From the NCBI RefSeq assembly GCF_023065955.2, contig NC_079873.1:9066566-9130565 (forward strand): 64,000 nt of DNA, in the 5' to 3' direction. The position numbers were made by a program, and so were the translations under genes. This document shows positions 11,201-22,301 of the stretch, in pieces (positions within the stretch are counted from its first letter, which is position 1; each line of letters begins with the position of its first letter). Below the pieces are notes generated by a model. The model saw only the letters and a list, made by a program, of their open reading frames with translations. It made no database searches and was not told the origin of the DNA. Source of the DNA: Ursus arctos (Eukaryota; Chordata; Mammalia; Carnivora; Ursidae).

Positions 11201-12674
11201 ACACTTGCATTCTCTCCATGAACAATCTTTCACTGGCGTATTCCTTGTGTTACCTCTGATTGTACTGTTGCTTTTGGAAAACATTTTAATAACGGGATGT
11301 GGTGTGATCATCTGACTAAGGGCTTGTGCTCTTGGTCCAACCTTAGAAGGCTCTCCAGATGTGTTCTCTGCTACTTAGGAGAAATTGGTATGGTTTTCTT
11401 TGGGTTTTTTTTTTTCCATGGGATGGCAAATTCATGTGTTCTCTGTAGGGAAGAAGCCCTTTTTATAAAACGCCCAGAGGAAACTGCCCCTGCTGACTTT
11501 CGCTCAAGGAAGAGGAACAGAAACTGTTGCCTTGTCTTTTATTTTAATAGCCCGGGGGCAAGAACAAATCCTCTGGTGAGATTTTAAATTTGCCAGACCA
11601 GATTAGGTTCGTGAACTTTGCTCACCACACTTCATGAAGGCTGTGGGAAACCTGAAAGGAAGTTTAAAGAACAGCAACAGAGGTGGTTTAAATTATGCAC
11701 GATGCTTCCCATCTAGAAGTCTTACGGGACATGGGCTTGTTTCACCTGCAGAGAGGTGTTGGGTTATGATCAGATGTGTGCGTTGGGTGTGAGGTGGGGG
11801 TGAGTTACCCTGTGTTCTGGGAGATTCGGAGATGCCTCGTTTCAGAGAAGCTGACGCCCTGTCTTTAATGCTTGCTGCAGGGGGACTGCTGGCTTTGGGC
11901 AGCAGCCCACACAGAGTTATGCACATTGTGTGTGTGGTCCCCGGTGCGCTGTCATAGGCTCCCAGGTGCTCTACTCAGATGCTGAGCGCGAGGCCCTGGA
12001 AATGTGAGCACCACACGTCGTTTGGACCCCAGTTTGCAATCTGCAAGTGCCTGGAAGATCTCCCAGGCCATCCAGAAATTAACGTGGGGTGGGTGGACCA
12101 AACGATGAAGGATGTTGGCTGATCCAAAAAACAGCACTTGATATTTCCTCTTGTGATTTTGCTCTGAAGCAATTTTCAGTGTTGGTGAGCAAACGGTAGA
12201 AGTTCTGGAGGTCGTTGGTGGCAGAGGAGTGGCCAGGACTCGGCAATGCTCCAGAAGCTGGGCTTTGGCCTCTTGTTGGAGATTGTGACCGTGCCGTCCT
12301 GCCTTTCACAGTTGCTTGTCACATGAACACCTTTCCTCTTGCTCGTGGCAATGCAGGCTTCTAGAAAATTCTCCATAGCCTACCCTTCCCTTTTGCTGAT
12401 GATTGAAATTCAAGGTTTGAATTGAACGTGTAAAAGCTAATGTCTGGATTTTCTCTGCAACTTAAATGGAAAGTTTGTCTCTGGCTTATATCTCACTTTG
12501 ACAGGAACTTGGTTAATACGACTGGAAATTTTGTGCTTGGGTTAGTGGAGGCCGGGAAATTGTGGCTTCAGGTTATTTGCTTCATATCCATAAAAACAGC
12601 GTTTACATACGTGTCTTGATATTCCGTGCGATATCTGTTTATCTGCCACACTTCCTAATGTCTGGTATCGGGAG
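11201..12674. other. Intron, no feature recognised
   Basis: Mostly unique sequence of moderate GC (about 11.7-12.3 kb is richer, with CpGs around 11946, 11987 and 12017). Short frames lack domains. Confidence 0.4.
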
Positions 12675-12880
12675 GCATAGTGTAATGGAATGAGTGCAAA
12701 AATTTTGTTCAAAATGGATAATGTGTCCTTAAGAGTGTTACTTAATCTTTCTGAGTCATTCGTTGTTTCCTCATCTGTAAAATGGAATACGTGTAATGGA
12801 ATATATGTACTTACCTCACGGGGTGTCTGTGAGAAAGGAGGGAAGATAGTGTGAGGAGAACCTGTCATTAAATCACTCGT
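12675..12880 (+). repeat. MIR SINE relic
   Basis: Sense MIR: GGCATAGTGTAATGGAATGA, then GTTACTTAATCTTTCTGAGT, TTTCCTCATCTGTAAAATGG, ACTTACCTCACGGGGTGTC and TGTGAGAAAGGAGGGA. The 'CCTCATCTGTAAAATGG' core is intact. It ends about 150 bp before the exon. Confidence 0.85.
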
Positions 12881-12991
12881 TATATTTATTCATTTAATCA
12901 GCTGAGGATCTAGCCCACAGTTGACAGGAGCGAATCCCATGCTCCTTCTGGAGTTTGTCTCAGAAGAAATGTTCAGGTGTCAGGTGTAATG

Positions 12992-13031
12992 ATGCTTTTC
13001 TTTTTCTCTCTCTCTCTTTTTTTTTTTCCAG
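12992..13031 (+). other. FRMPD4: Splice acceptor with polypyrimidine tract
   Basis: A run of almost pure pyrimidines from about 12995 to 13029 leads into CAG at 13029-13031, immediately before the exon. A possible branch-point adenine lies at about 12992 (context AATGAT), 39 nt before the last base of the intron. The tract contains a CT repeat followed by about ten T, which makes it strong but prone to length change. Confidence 0.8.
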
Positions 13032-13148
13032 CCACAGGACGAAGTCTACTGGCTGGCCACCTCCCTCGGGCACCTGGGGCTTGAACCAGGTGCCACCCTA
13101 TGGATGGGAGATGAGTGCGAACCGGGATGGCCGAGACTGCTTCATCAA
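13032..13148 (+). CDS. FRMPD4: FRMPD4 internal coding exon (start of WW domain)
   Basis: Partial gene: one 117-nt exon. FRMPD4 (Preso) is a scaffold with WW, PDZ and FERM domains that acts at excitatory postsynapses with PSD-95 and group I mGluRs and promotes dendritic spine growth (established knowledge). The exon opens with one base (C) completing a split codon, then reads [16 protein letters not shown] and continues to [20 protein letters not shown]. It ends with AA, the first two bases of a split codon, probably Asn as in the human protein. The segment PPYGWEM-NRDGRD-FI is the first two thirds of a WW fold, with its first signature Trp in GWEM. Identity rests on my memory of human FRMPD4, which reads almost the same. 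From memory, differences are S/T at the start, S/N in GLNQ, T/S in WEMS and Y/C in RDCFI. Read past the exon end, the frame meets TAG at once, so the donor must be used. No first exon and no exon with the rest of the WW or PDZ domain was seen. A processed pseudogene is unlikely because both splice sites are intact. Confidence 0.88.
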
Positions 13149-13154
13149 GTAGGT
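13149..13154 (+). other. FRMPD4: Splice donor GTAGGT
   Basis: The exon-intron junction reads CAA|GTAGGT. It matches the donor consensus at GT, A at +3, G at +5 and T at +6. Its position makes the split codon phase agree with the recalled human protein (FI followed by Asn). Confidence 0.75.
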
Positions 13155-13611
13155 AGAACTGATGGCTTGAACTGTAAAATCTTCTACCTGTTCTTTGTCT
13201 CTACTTTCAGCCTTGACTCCGAGAATTAACATGCCTACATTTGGGACTTGTAGACATTTGGAGGCCATCAGTCCAGCTGCTTAATCTCCAGTGTCTTCTA
13301 CGTCTTGTGACATGCAGTTGCTTCATAGTTAGCCACATGCCATGTTAGGCCGATAATTCTTGCTACAGTAAGGTCATTCTGGGAAAGAGCAAAAGGATTC
13401 AATAGTGAATCCAAAGCCAGTTGTACCCACTGTTCGAGGCTAGAACTAAATTTGACATGGAGGAGTATCATTTCAGTTGCTTTGTGGAATTGGTCAAGAC
13501 AGCAGTGTTACTTGGTCATTCGTAATGTAAAACATGAGCTAACAGAATTATATGGGCTCCTTTCACTGACACTGGCTAAGATTTTGGACTTTTGTGCTGC
13601 TTTTCGTTTTT
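13155..13611. other. Intron downstream of the FRMPD4 exon
   Basis: Unique-looking sequence with no repeat recognised. A proximal intronic splicing element could lie here but none is identifiable by eye. Confidence 0.4.
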
Positions 13612-14245
13612 TTAAATGGGTTAAAATGTATATAGCAGAAAGGTAAATTTTTTTAACATTTTGGGGTGTACAATTCTGTGACATTTAAGTACATTCAGAA
13701 CATTGTACAACCATTAACCAATATCCATTTCTAGAACTTTATCATCATGCCCAACAGAAACTCTGTACCCATTAAAAAATAACTTCCCGTTCCCCGTCCT
13801 CCCTCTGGTTAGCTCTGTTTCATTTCTGTCTCTATGAATCTGCCTATTGTAGATATCTCAAATAAGTGCAATTAGTAAGTACTTGTTCTTCTGTGCATAG
13901 CTCGTTTCACTTAGCATAAGGTCCTCAACGTTGATCCGTGGCGTGGTATATGTAATAATTTCGTTCCTCTTTAAGGCTGAATAGTGTTCCATTGTACATA
14001 ATCCATTTTATGGATAGCCCTCGTTTGTTTAACCGTTCATCTGTCAGTGGAAATGGAGGTTGTCTGGCTCCTTTCGGATCTTATGAATAATGCTGCTGTG
14101 ACCAGTGCTCTATGAGTATCTGTATGGGTGGCTGCTTGCAATTCTTGTGGGTATATACCTAGCAGTGTGATCATTGGATCATAAGATAATTCCATGTTTA
14201 CCTTTTGGAGGAACCACCAATGAGTTTTGGAGAAATCAGTGGCTG
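13612..14245 (-). mobile_element. L1 LINE 3' end, antisense
   Basis: Complement of the end of L1 ORF2 plus 3' region. Landmarks in order: GGTAAATTTTTTTAACATTT, GAAACTCTGTACCCATTAAA, TTTCACTTAGCATAAGGTCC, AAGGCTGAATAGTGTTCCAT, GTGGGTATATACCTAGCAGT and TGATCATTGGATCATAAG. 5'-truncated and many mutations, so inactive. Confidence 0.9.
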
Positions 14246-15523
14246 TAGTTCTCTGGTTTTTTGCAATTATATGAGATGAGTCTTCCTACGCATTTATCAA
14301 AAAACAAGGGTCCACCCTGCTTTCTTTTACCACCTCTGTGGAATATTCTTAAGTATGAGAATTTTTGAAATAAATTGCAGATCAGTAAGCATGTTTGATC
14401 CTAACCTAATCCAGTTGAGTTGACATTGGATGCCACGGGAAGCATTTTTCAGACTACAGGCTGCATTTTTTTGTTCTCGTCAATTTGACTGTGGACTGAT
14501 AAGCAGACAAGGTGACTGTGAGGTGGGGGATCATGTTTATAAAGATAAAAATCTTTCAAGATTGTTTTTGGGGATTTGGTCGTTGCACGGCCCGGCACCT
14601 CTGGGTGATTGTGGTAAGCTATCTATGCGAAAAACATGAATGTTGTGGCCAGATTTCCAGTCTTTGTGCCCAACTCTCTCCTCTTTCTTGCATTTCCCGC
14701 CAAGGGGAGAGCAGCTTTCTCTAGCGTACAGTTTGCTCCTGAGGGCCTGGCCCTCTGGGAGGTTTCAAGGTGCCCGTGAACCTGACCCACTACAGGGAGC
14801 CTGTGGGCAGTGGTCCTCTGGCTCTTCAAGGCTTTCTTGAGGTCGTGCTACCATAGAAACTACACTGGAATTAGCCGTGGGAGTAGACTCTCCCAGAAAG
14901 CACAAAGACTGGAAGAAAGACCAACAATTTTGCTTCTACACTTGATTCTGAGTTGTTCATTTCGTACAGTTTACCCGAGCGCTTTATAATATGACAAAAG
15001 ATGGTATTTTGTCATATTACATTGTGCTATTTTGTAACCTCGTTATGAATTCATGTAATTGTGTCAGTTGAGGTGGCCTAGATGCTTTGACTCAAAACAA
15101 TAAGAATTTCTGCCAAAGAAATGTACTTTCTAAAAGATTCAGATTATAAATTTATGGAGGTGTATCTTAGACTTTTCCAAGGAAAATTCATTTTTCTTTT
15201 TCCTGGATGGATTTGGGCTCCTGTGCTTTCCAAACCAGTTGATCGATAGATAGAAACACGAACCAGGGCCTGTTGGTTGTAGATGCCAGGAATCCCAGCT
15301 AGCTCTCGCCACATGCATTTCCCTTTGTGTCCTTGACATTTTTAAGGGCAAGCCCATGTGTGAATGTAACATTTACCCTGGGCTACTGCCAGCTGTTAAA
15401 ACTTGTAAGAGTAAATCAGCAACTTCATAGAGAAACCTGCACTGATTACTAAATAGTAACATTAAAAACCAATGTCACCAGTGTCACTTTTCCCAATCTG
15501 TAAGGCGTTTGTTTTTCGTTGTT
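14246..15523. other. Intron, no feature recognised
   Basis: Unique-looking sequence. No gene or recognisable element. Confidence 0.4.
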
Positions 15524-15542
15524 GTTTTTTTTTTTTAAGATT

Positions 15543-15577
<35 letters not shown>

Positions 15578-15786
15578 TTCATTCATTCATTTATTTGAGA
15601 GAGACAGCGTATGCGTGCTCTTGCGCCCAAACTGGGAGAGGGGTGGAGGGAGCCGGGGAGAATCTCAAGCAGACTCCCTGCTGAGTCCAGAGCCCAGCAC
15701 CAGGCTCCGTCACAGGACCCCGAGATCATGACCTGAGCAGAAATCAAGAGGAGGCCTCTCGACCTACTGAGCCACCCAGATGCCCC
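15524..15786 (-). mobile_element. SINEC insertion, antisense, expanded tail
   Basis: The tail has expanded into a TTTA array (about 15541-15577) followed by three CATT units. Body ends GAGCCACCCAGATGCCCC. Target-site duplication AATCTGTAAGG / AATCTGTAGGG. Confidence 0.93.
15541..15597. repeat. (TTTA)n then (CATT)n microsatellite
   Basis: About nine TTTA units followed by CATTCATTCATT, grown from the tail of the surrounding SINE. Length is likely to vary between individuals. Confidence 0.9.
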
Positions 15787-16558
15787 TAAATCTGTAGGGG
15801 TTTTTTTTTACTGGAAGTTTCCACTGCTCTCTCAGACTCATTGTTTTCAGATAGGAAGAACAGTTACTGATTTCAAAAGTGTTTGTTGTTTATCACTAGT
15901 GGGTTTTATAAATGAGAATCCTTCTGATGGGGTTTTTTTCTTATCTACTGAGTACTCTCCATTACAAAGAAATACTCTAATGACTCAAGTTTCTGTCGAG
16001 CTCTGGTTTGCAGTGTGGAGTATATCCCTACTCATTAGTTTTATAAGTTAAAAGAACAATTCGAAAATTAAGCTGTGACTAGTAATTAGCACCTTTGCAT
16101 TTAGTTCTCACTCTTTTACATATTCTCTTTGAAAGATGTTAGATGTCTTCTTTTTTTATCTTGTCTTAGGATCCAAATTATATCCCAAATCAGACAATTG
16201 GTTTTGATGGTGGTACAACCACTTTCAAGTTATTAATGAAGCTATGGGAAGATCCAGGCTTCCCATGTTCAAAGTTAGAGTCTTCTAGCTCAATAATGAG
16301 CTAATTCTATCTCGATGAGCCCTTCAGAACACAGCCCACGGTAGTTAAATATGTTCAAATTTCATGTTCCTTTTCCCATCCCCAACTATTTAGGGTAGAA
16401 CCAATACCTTATATTTTATAAAAAGCTGGTAATGCATAGGGTTAAAAAAGTTTTAATGCCATTGTGCACCTATTAATGTGCATATGTATAGTATTATATA
16501 GACAATAGACTACTGGTTATCAATGTTTGTTGCATTCTGAAATATGTTCAGGAATAGT
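15787..16558. other. Intron, no feature recognised
   Basis: AT-rich sequence without a recognised element. Confidence 0.4.
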
Positions 16559-16935
16559 AAAAAAATCCTGATGTTGTCTTAGTCTGTTTGGGGTTTATAA
16601 TAAGCCATGAAAGAGTGGGTGGCTGAAATACAGAAGTTTATTTCTCACAGTTCTAGAGTCTGAGAAATCAAAGACCAGTGTGCCAGCAAGGCCGACTTCT
16701 TGGTGAGGGCCCTCTTGTTGGCTGGAGATAGTTGCCTTTTCTCTGTACCCTGACATGACACAGAGAGAGGGATCATATCTCTATGTCTCTTCTTAGAAGT
16801 TCCCTAATTTTATCATGCGGGCTCTACCCTCATGACTTAATTACCCCCCAATTGCTTTACCTCCAAATGCCATCATATTGGGGATTAGGGTTTCAACAAA
16901 TGGATTTTAGAGGAACATAAACATTCAGTGCATAC
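16559..16935. repeat. Ancient interspersed repeat, family unresolved
   Basis: Recognised by TTAGTCTGTTTGGGGTTTAT, GAAGTTTATTTCTCACAGTT, GTGAGGGCCCTC, ACCCTCATGACTTAATTACC and ACATTCAGTGCATACC. This arrangement is common in mammalian genomes, but I cannot name the family with confidence. A related 5' portion lies at 48793-48880. Confidence 0.6.
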
Positions 16936-16999
16936 CCTGGCTCTTGGGTAGAGCCAAGAAGTAGTTTCAAGTGATTCTCTGCACAGGACTGATGGCTGT

Positions 17000-17120
17000 T
17001 CTGTAACATTTTCCCATATATGACCTTATGTAATTGATGAATATTAATCCCATTTCCAGATGAGAAAAGCGAGACTCAGACTCATGAATTGGCTTTCCAG
17101 ATGTTTACACGTGTACCTAG
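17000..17120 (-). repeat. MIR SINE relic
   Basis: TTAATCCCATTTCCAGATGA then GAAAAGCGAGACTCAGA corresponds to the complement of the MIR core. Confidence 0.6.
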
Positions 17121-17384
17121 TCACAACACATTGTATATTCTAATATACCAAACTCTGCATTAGAAAAGGACAGCTTTTGTTTCTCTTGTCAGAAAAATAC
17201 GAAATACATTTGTTTGAGCAACAGAGAATATTGTTTATGAAACATGGGAGATGTAGACGAAGAGATTGTTGGTTTCTTATTATTACCATGTAAGCAGGAT
17301 AAGTGAGAGACTTGGACAGGAAGAGAGAAACTTGAACGGAAGGAATGACTCTCAGTAAAGAGTGTCCTTTTAAGAAATGGGTGA

Positions 17385-17590
17385 GGGGCGCCTGGGTAGC
17401 GCAGTCGTTAAGCGTCTGCCTTCGGCTCAGGGCGTGAGCCTGGCGTTCCTGGATCGAGTCCCACATCGGGCTCCTCGGCTAGGAGCCTGCTTCTTCCTCT
17501 CCTATTCCCCCTGCTTGTGTTCCCTCTCTCACTGGCTGTCTCTCTGTCACATAAATAAATAAAAAATCTTTAAAAAAAAAGAAAAGAAAA
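17385..17590 (+). mobile_element. SINEC insertion
   Basis: Head GGGGCGCCTGGGTAGC, body with CGGCTAGGAGCCTGCTTC, tail AAATAAATAAAAAATCTTT plus poly(A). The 14-bp duplication AAGAAATGGGTGAG is perfect on both sides, indicating a fairly recent insertion. Confidence 0.96.
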
Positions 17591-18394
17591 GAAATGGGTG
17601 AGAGAGGGAGAAATGGAAGGAAAGAGAGAGTAAGAACTATAGAGAGTTAGATGCACTCTGCGATGTTTGCTTTAAGAACAGCTTCAATAAGTAACTGGTG
17701 TCGGGGTGGTTGTGGCTCTAGATGCATAAAGCTTAGATATAGTTGTAGGTAGAAACAGAGATGTTAACATAGCTCTTGATCAGATACAGATGTATAGAGG
17801 TACCGCCGTAGTTGTGGATAGAGTTATAAGTGGATATAGCGTGTATCTACAGACGATCCGTATGTGTGCATAGGAGAAGTGCAGATCGAGGTGTATAACC
17901 CTGTGTGCCCAGCAGCGTCCTGGTTTATGAGTATTGTTCTGACATAATTACGGACGGCACCTCCTTTTGCTCTTAATTTGATCTGATTTAGATAAAGCAA
18001 GTTTCGAAAATTCTTGTGAGACCAAAGATTTCATTAAACCTTGACAAGTGACCTGGGAGGTAGTGAGCTACATTGAGGGATCTACGTTTTGGGGAAAAGG
18101 TGAGGTTCCCCAGAACTGGGATTGCCGCATCCTCTGTATAGTCAGACTAGCATTTCTTCCACATCATCGGACTATAAAGCCTTGGTTGTTCTGGCTTTGT
18201 AATGGAGTCTAATGTATGCTAAGTCCTGTATATTCCATAGCCTTAATCACCAACCTTGCAATCACGCAGCCCTACCTGTTCACCTCCACCTTTCCCTGGC
18301 TTACCCTCCCCATTCAGCATCTTCAGAAATGGCCCATCCGCCTGGTCATCTGGTCATGTGCTTCCTTTAAAACCACTCCTTGACCCACCGAACA
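17591..18394. other. Intron with decayed AGATAT-type repeat
   Basis: Between about 17700 and 17900 the words TAGATATAGTTG, AGATACAGATGTATAG, GGATAGAGTTATAAG and GGATATAGCGTGTATC recur irregularly, as in an old short-unit tandem repeat that has degenerated. The rest is unrecognised. Confidence 0.45.
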
Positions 18395-18500
18395 CACATC
18401 CACCAAACATTTATTGAACACTAGTATATCCTGAAGATACCAAGATTGGTAAGACAGTATCTTACCTTCCATGATCTTAGTGTAGGATGGAAACGATAGG
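18395..18500 (-). repeat. L2 LINE fragment
   Basis: AACATTTATTGAACACTAGT, then AAGATACCAAGATTGGTAAG and TTCCATGATCTTAGTGTAG fit the complement of the L2 3' end. Confidence 0.6.
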
Positions 18501-18900
18501 CCTGCCGTCATTCTCAACCGTGCAAGGTCTGCTTAACCTCCTTAGAGACCTATAATACATGTCACAGAGAGTAGGAAGCACTGTATGTTCCTAATATCCC
18601 ATGTTTTCATTAAAGAGAGTAAAAACTCTCTTGTTGGACTGTGCAGATGGGGAGGATTACTACCAAAAAAAAATGTCCTTCATAAATTTTGAACTTTGGC
18701 TTTTGAAGATTGAAAGGAAAATTAAAACGTGGTCAAAATTAATATTAGAACACTCGTTGGCAAGATAGATGTTTATGAAGAGCCAGCCCAGTTGGAGTCT
18801 GGGGATAGCAATCAGGGGTGGAAAAGGAGACTGGAGGGTCATTGCAAAAATACATGTCCTGATTTTTCAAGTTCTACATTTGAGAGGCTTGGTTTTGTTT

Positions 18901-18951
18901 TTTTTTTCTTCTTCTTCTTCTTCTTCTTCTTCTTCTTCTTCTTTTTTTTTT
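18901..18951. repeat. (TTC)12 microsatellite inside a T tract
   Basis: Twelve C residues spaced exactly three apart (18908 to 18941) form an uninterrupted TTC/GAA array, flanked by T runs on both sides. It is not attached to a recognisable SINE body. Confidence 0.95.
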
Positions 18952-20039
18952 GTCCTCTTCTTTTTCGGCCCATTGGATTTCTGGCTACCTTCCCCCTGTA
19001 AGCCTACAAAAAGCAGCCCTGCATGCTTATTGGACAAGACACACTGTTCTATTACTCTGCCAGCAATTCCCATGGTGGGCAATTAAACCGAGTCACTACC
19101 TTCTGAACGCAAGAGAGTTCAATCCCAAAACCTGAAGAGCAGAGATTCGTAATGAGATGTGGAAACTTCCACTTTGTTCTCCAGGATGGACATTGCCCAT
19201 CGTGGGAGAAGTTTAGCCATTCCCATCTGCCAGTCAGTTCAGTGGTTGGTGTGAAATGTATTTTTGACTTATCCGGCTCCAGGAAAGAATCATCTGAGGA
19301 AATGCAAGCAGCTTATGTGTCCCACCTCCCAGTTTTGTTAACCACAAGCAGAATTGTCAAGTCACTGTGATAGGAGTCTGTCATCATGGGAAATAGAAAT
19401 AGCTTCATCCTTGTTCGATCCCTGGAGTAGCTCCCTTGGGCTTTACCTAGTACGTCCCGAGAGGGCAGAAGCAACTGATCGTCCTCAAGCACTGTATGGT
19501 GCTTTTAAGGTTATTCTTGGGGCTCTTTTCCCTTAATTTTTACCCCAAGAGTTCAGAAGAGAGTCTGGCTCATATTCTGTGGATAAGTCCCTTTGTTTGT
19601 CCTCTTTCATGAGTTCTTTTAATCTTTTCCTTTTCTAAAAATTTAACGTTGTAAAGTTGAATTTGGATATTTTGGTAGCACCCACCATCCCCCGTATTAT
19701 TTTCACATTTGAAGTGGACATTAATTTCCTCTACTTCATTAATCCGACATTACTAATGGCTGTCCAACAAAGGACAAAAGGATCTTACCCTTTGCTTCTG
19801 GGAAAGAAATGCAAAAGTTTTTTGTGGAAATTGAAAGGTATGCCAAGGATGGAAATAGGAGAGATTTATTTGAGTTGGGTTGCTATATTATTTTGTGACT
19901 TTTTAACTGTTCAAAGAGTTACAAATTGGCATTATGTTAGAAAAGAGGCCATTCGCCTCATTTTCTTGTGTTTGTGATGCAGAATTCTTAAATAAAACAT
20001 ATTGCTTCCAAGTATACGCGATGAATTCTTCTTAAAATG
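18952..20039. other. Intron, no feature recognised
   Basis: Unique-looking sequence, with no gene or repeat family recognised. Confidence 0.4.
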
Positions 20040-20400
20040 TAAATAATTGCCTCGTGGCAAAAGCAAATGCCATTGAGTTAAATGAGTTCCTGAGGAGCCC
20101 AGGCAGCCATTTAAGGGAGAGAGGTATATTATAATTTTGGAATTGGAAGAACAAAGTAAAAGCGATAATATCATTACATGCAATGAAAGGTAATTATGTC
20201 CTGTCAATGCACAAACTTCCCTGGCTGAACATTAGCGGCTGTTTATTCCCTTCATTGGAGCAGATTTGTTTTCTTTCGAATCTGACAAAGCACCTATCTG
20301 CTGAGTTAATAATTACTGCTCCCAGCTGGAAGGTAAGTCTGCAGGGTTGATGGAAGGGCTTTGAAAAGTAAGGCTTCAAAATGACTCTATCATTCCTGCT
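20040..20400. promoter_or_regulatory. Candidate conserved noncoding element (tentative)
   Basis: Non-repetitive sequence of balanced composition with homeodomain-type cores (GGTAATTATG at about 20190, GTTAATAATTACTG at about 20303) and a CAGCTG E-box at about 20323. These are the kind of motifs seen in developmental enhancers, but such short words also arise by chance. Conservation cannot be judged from one sequence. Confidence 0.2.
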
Positions 20401-20984
20401 CTAACTTGGCATATGGCAGAAAGGGCTGGGCTCCGCAGCCTTCCCCTGTATCAGAGTCTGTTTCCGACTTCTTGTGCATTCGTTCTCGAAATGTTGCTGC
20501 TTTACTTAGTCTGTCCATCTCTCTTGCATAAATCCCTCAAAGTCCTGGCTCTTTTGTCCAGGAAGCCAACGTCACTGAAGGTTTTGTAATTATCTGAATT
20601 TCCTTGGGCCACTTACCGACAAAGAGTTGGGACATGCGCGTCAAACAGAGCTGCGAACAGTAGGTTAGGTGGTGATCAGCAGAGGTTCTGTCTTCTCTTT
20701 ATTAGTATTATTTTTATTTATCTATTTATTTATTTTGCAGCCTCTAGGCATGTACGCGAAGTGGGTCGCAAAAGTCAGTCAGGATCACGGGGACAGCCAA
20801 ACTGTGAAAAGCAGAAGCACCTGGGTGACCAGGTTTCTGTCACAGCCTGTAATTGAAATACTAGCTTGAGGCTGCTACCACCTCTTGATTCTTTTGAGTG
20901 GCCTTTGGAGCCCTTCTTTCCGGCTTGTGCCAACCCTTGCAGAGAGCAATTTTGATGTCCTCACCTAAGGCTGGGGCACAGGCA
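20401..20984. other. Intron, no feature recognised
   Basis: Unrecognised apart from a short TTTATTTATCTATTTATT patch at about 20710-20735 that is not followed by a SINE body. Confidence 0.4.
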
Positions 20985-21530
20985 GGAAATTCCGGCCGGT
21001 GCCAAATGCCAGCTGGCGGGTATGGGTGTTCTTGCCAAATAAATCGGCTGAACTAAAGAGGACATGGTATCACGTTTGTGGCAGGTGTCTTTTCATGATT
21101 GTCTGTGCCGCTGCATCAGAGGAGAGGAGGGCTGGATATACAGTGTCCTGCCGGGGCCCCCCGGGGGTCGGAAACCGTGCTCCCTGCCAAGCCCTTGTCC
21201 TCCATTGCCTCTCAAAGCCTGAATAAAACCTCGTTAGCCATGGCCGTTTTCTGGAGAGGACTCTCTGCCATTGCAAAGCTGATGGGAAGTGGCATTACTT
21301 CGCTGGGCCGGCGGACACCAGATCAGCCTGGGCGGTGAGTAGGCATGTCACTCCGTTGTTTTCTCGGAGTGTGCTGCTCAGCTGTTCCAGGAGCTCGAGG
21401 TCGGCGATAGCGGCTCGGATTGTGATGGCCGGGAGAGACTTTCTGAGAAGACGAGTTGATCTTAAAGGGTGCTGGTCAGTACACGGGGTCAACCGCATAA
21501 TGGTCCGCAGCCATTGCAAAATGAAAACAA
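20985..21530. other. CpG-containing unique block with donor-like site
   Basis: GC-rich, with CpGs near 20994, 21017, 21072, 21110, 21153, 21163, 21177 and a series from 21243 to 21560. GGGCGGTGAGTAGG at about 21329-21342 is a good donor-like sequence in the gene's direction, and a 79-codon open frame (21099-21338) ends right there. Could be an unannotated exon, alternative first exon or regulatory element; no domain supports coding. Confidence 0.3.
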
Positions 21531-22301
21531 GAGTCCCCTTCCTCAAAGAGCGAGATCAGCGTACTAATATCTACAGGGTTTGCCTTTCTTTTGTGGTCTG
21601 TCAATAGTTCATAATTTTTTATTTGCCATTTATCACCATTCTCATTCAGTTAAAGTGAAATGTTTTAATTTATTAGCATGACTATTGCTGCTGACCCTTC
21701 TACGGTGCAAAGGGAGCTTTATATGCAGATAGTCAGAGCTTTTCACTCACGTGCACAATCAGTGAAATTACACCATTTGTACTTCGTAGCTTATACATTT
21801 ACACATATTTCATTCCAACGGAAAAAGTCGAAATGGTACATGAAATCAGTTGAACAGTTTTTATTTTACTTCTCAGTGTGAGGACACTCTACCAAAGCTC
21901 CCTACTTTTGGCTTGCTGTCGAGCATAGTAAAATTGAAAGGAAAAGGTCCTACCTCTCCCTTTCCTTCTCTGTCATCATTTTCAGTGGGTTGATGGCCAA
22001 TACAGGGAAAGAAGACAAGTCGGAAAGGATGTGACAGGATTGCTTGTTCACTCGTGTTTCTTAGAAGACTATAACTGCTAAAGACTGATTAACCTTCAGC
22101 CTTCACCTCCCAATCTCACCTCTTGATTTTTTTCTTATAATTTTTTTCATGTGGCATTCTCAATAAAGGCCTAGCAAAGGGGACAGATTGCTTCTAGCTC
22201 TTGACTCCCTCAGAAAGTCATCTCTTTGCCCTGTTGTGGATGGGTTTTCTCACCAAAAGATACACACTTTTCTTTCTCCACCCTTCGCCTTTATTTCTGT
22301 A
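21531..22301. other. Intron, no feature recognised
   Basis: Unrecognised sequence. Confidence 0.4.

Noticed and set aside
12955..13031. ATG upstream of and in frame with the FRMPD4 exon
   Set aside because: The codons before 13032 translate the polypyrimidine tract; they are intron, and the acceptor AG explains the real boundary.
18729..19086. Frames with poly-Ser, poly-Phe or poly-Glu
   Set aside because: Produced by the TTC/GAA repeat, not by a protein gene.
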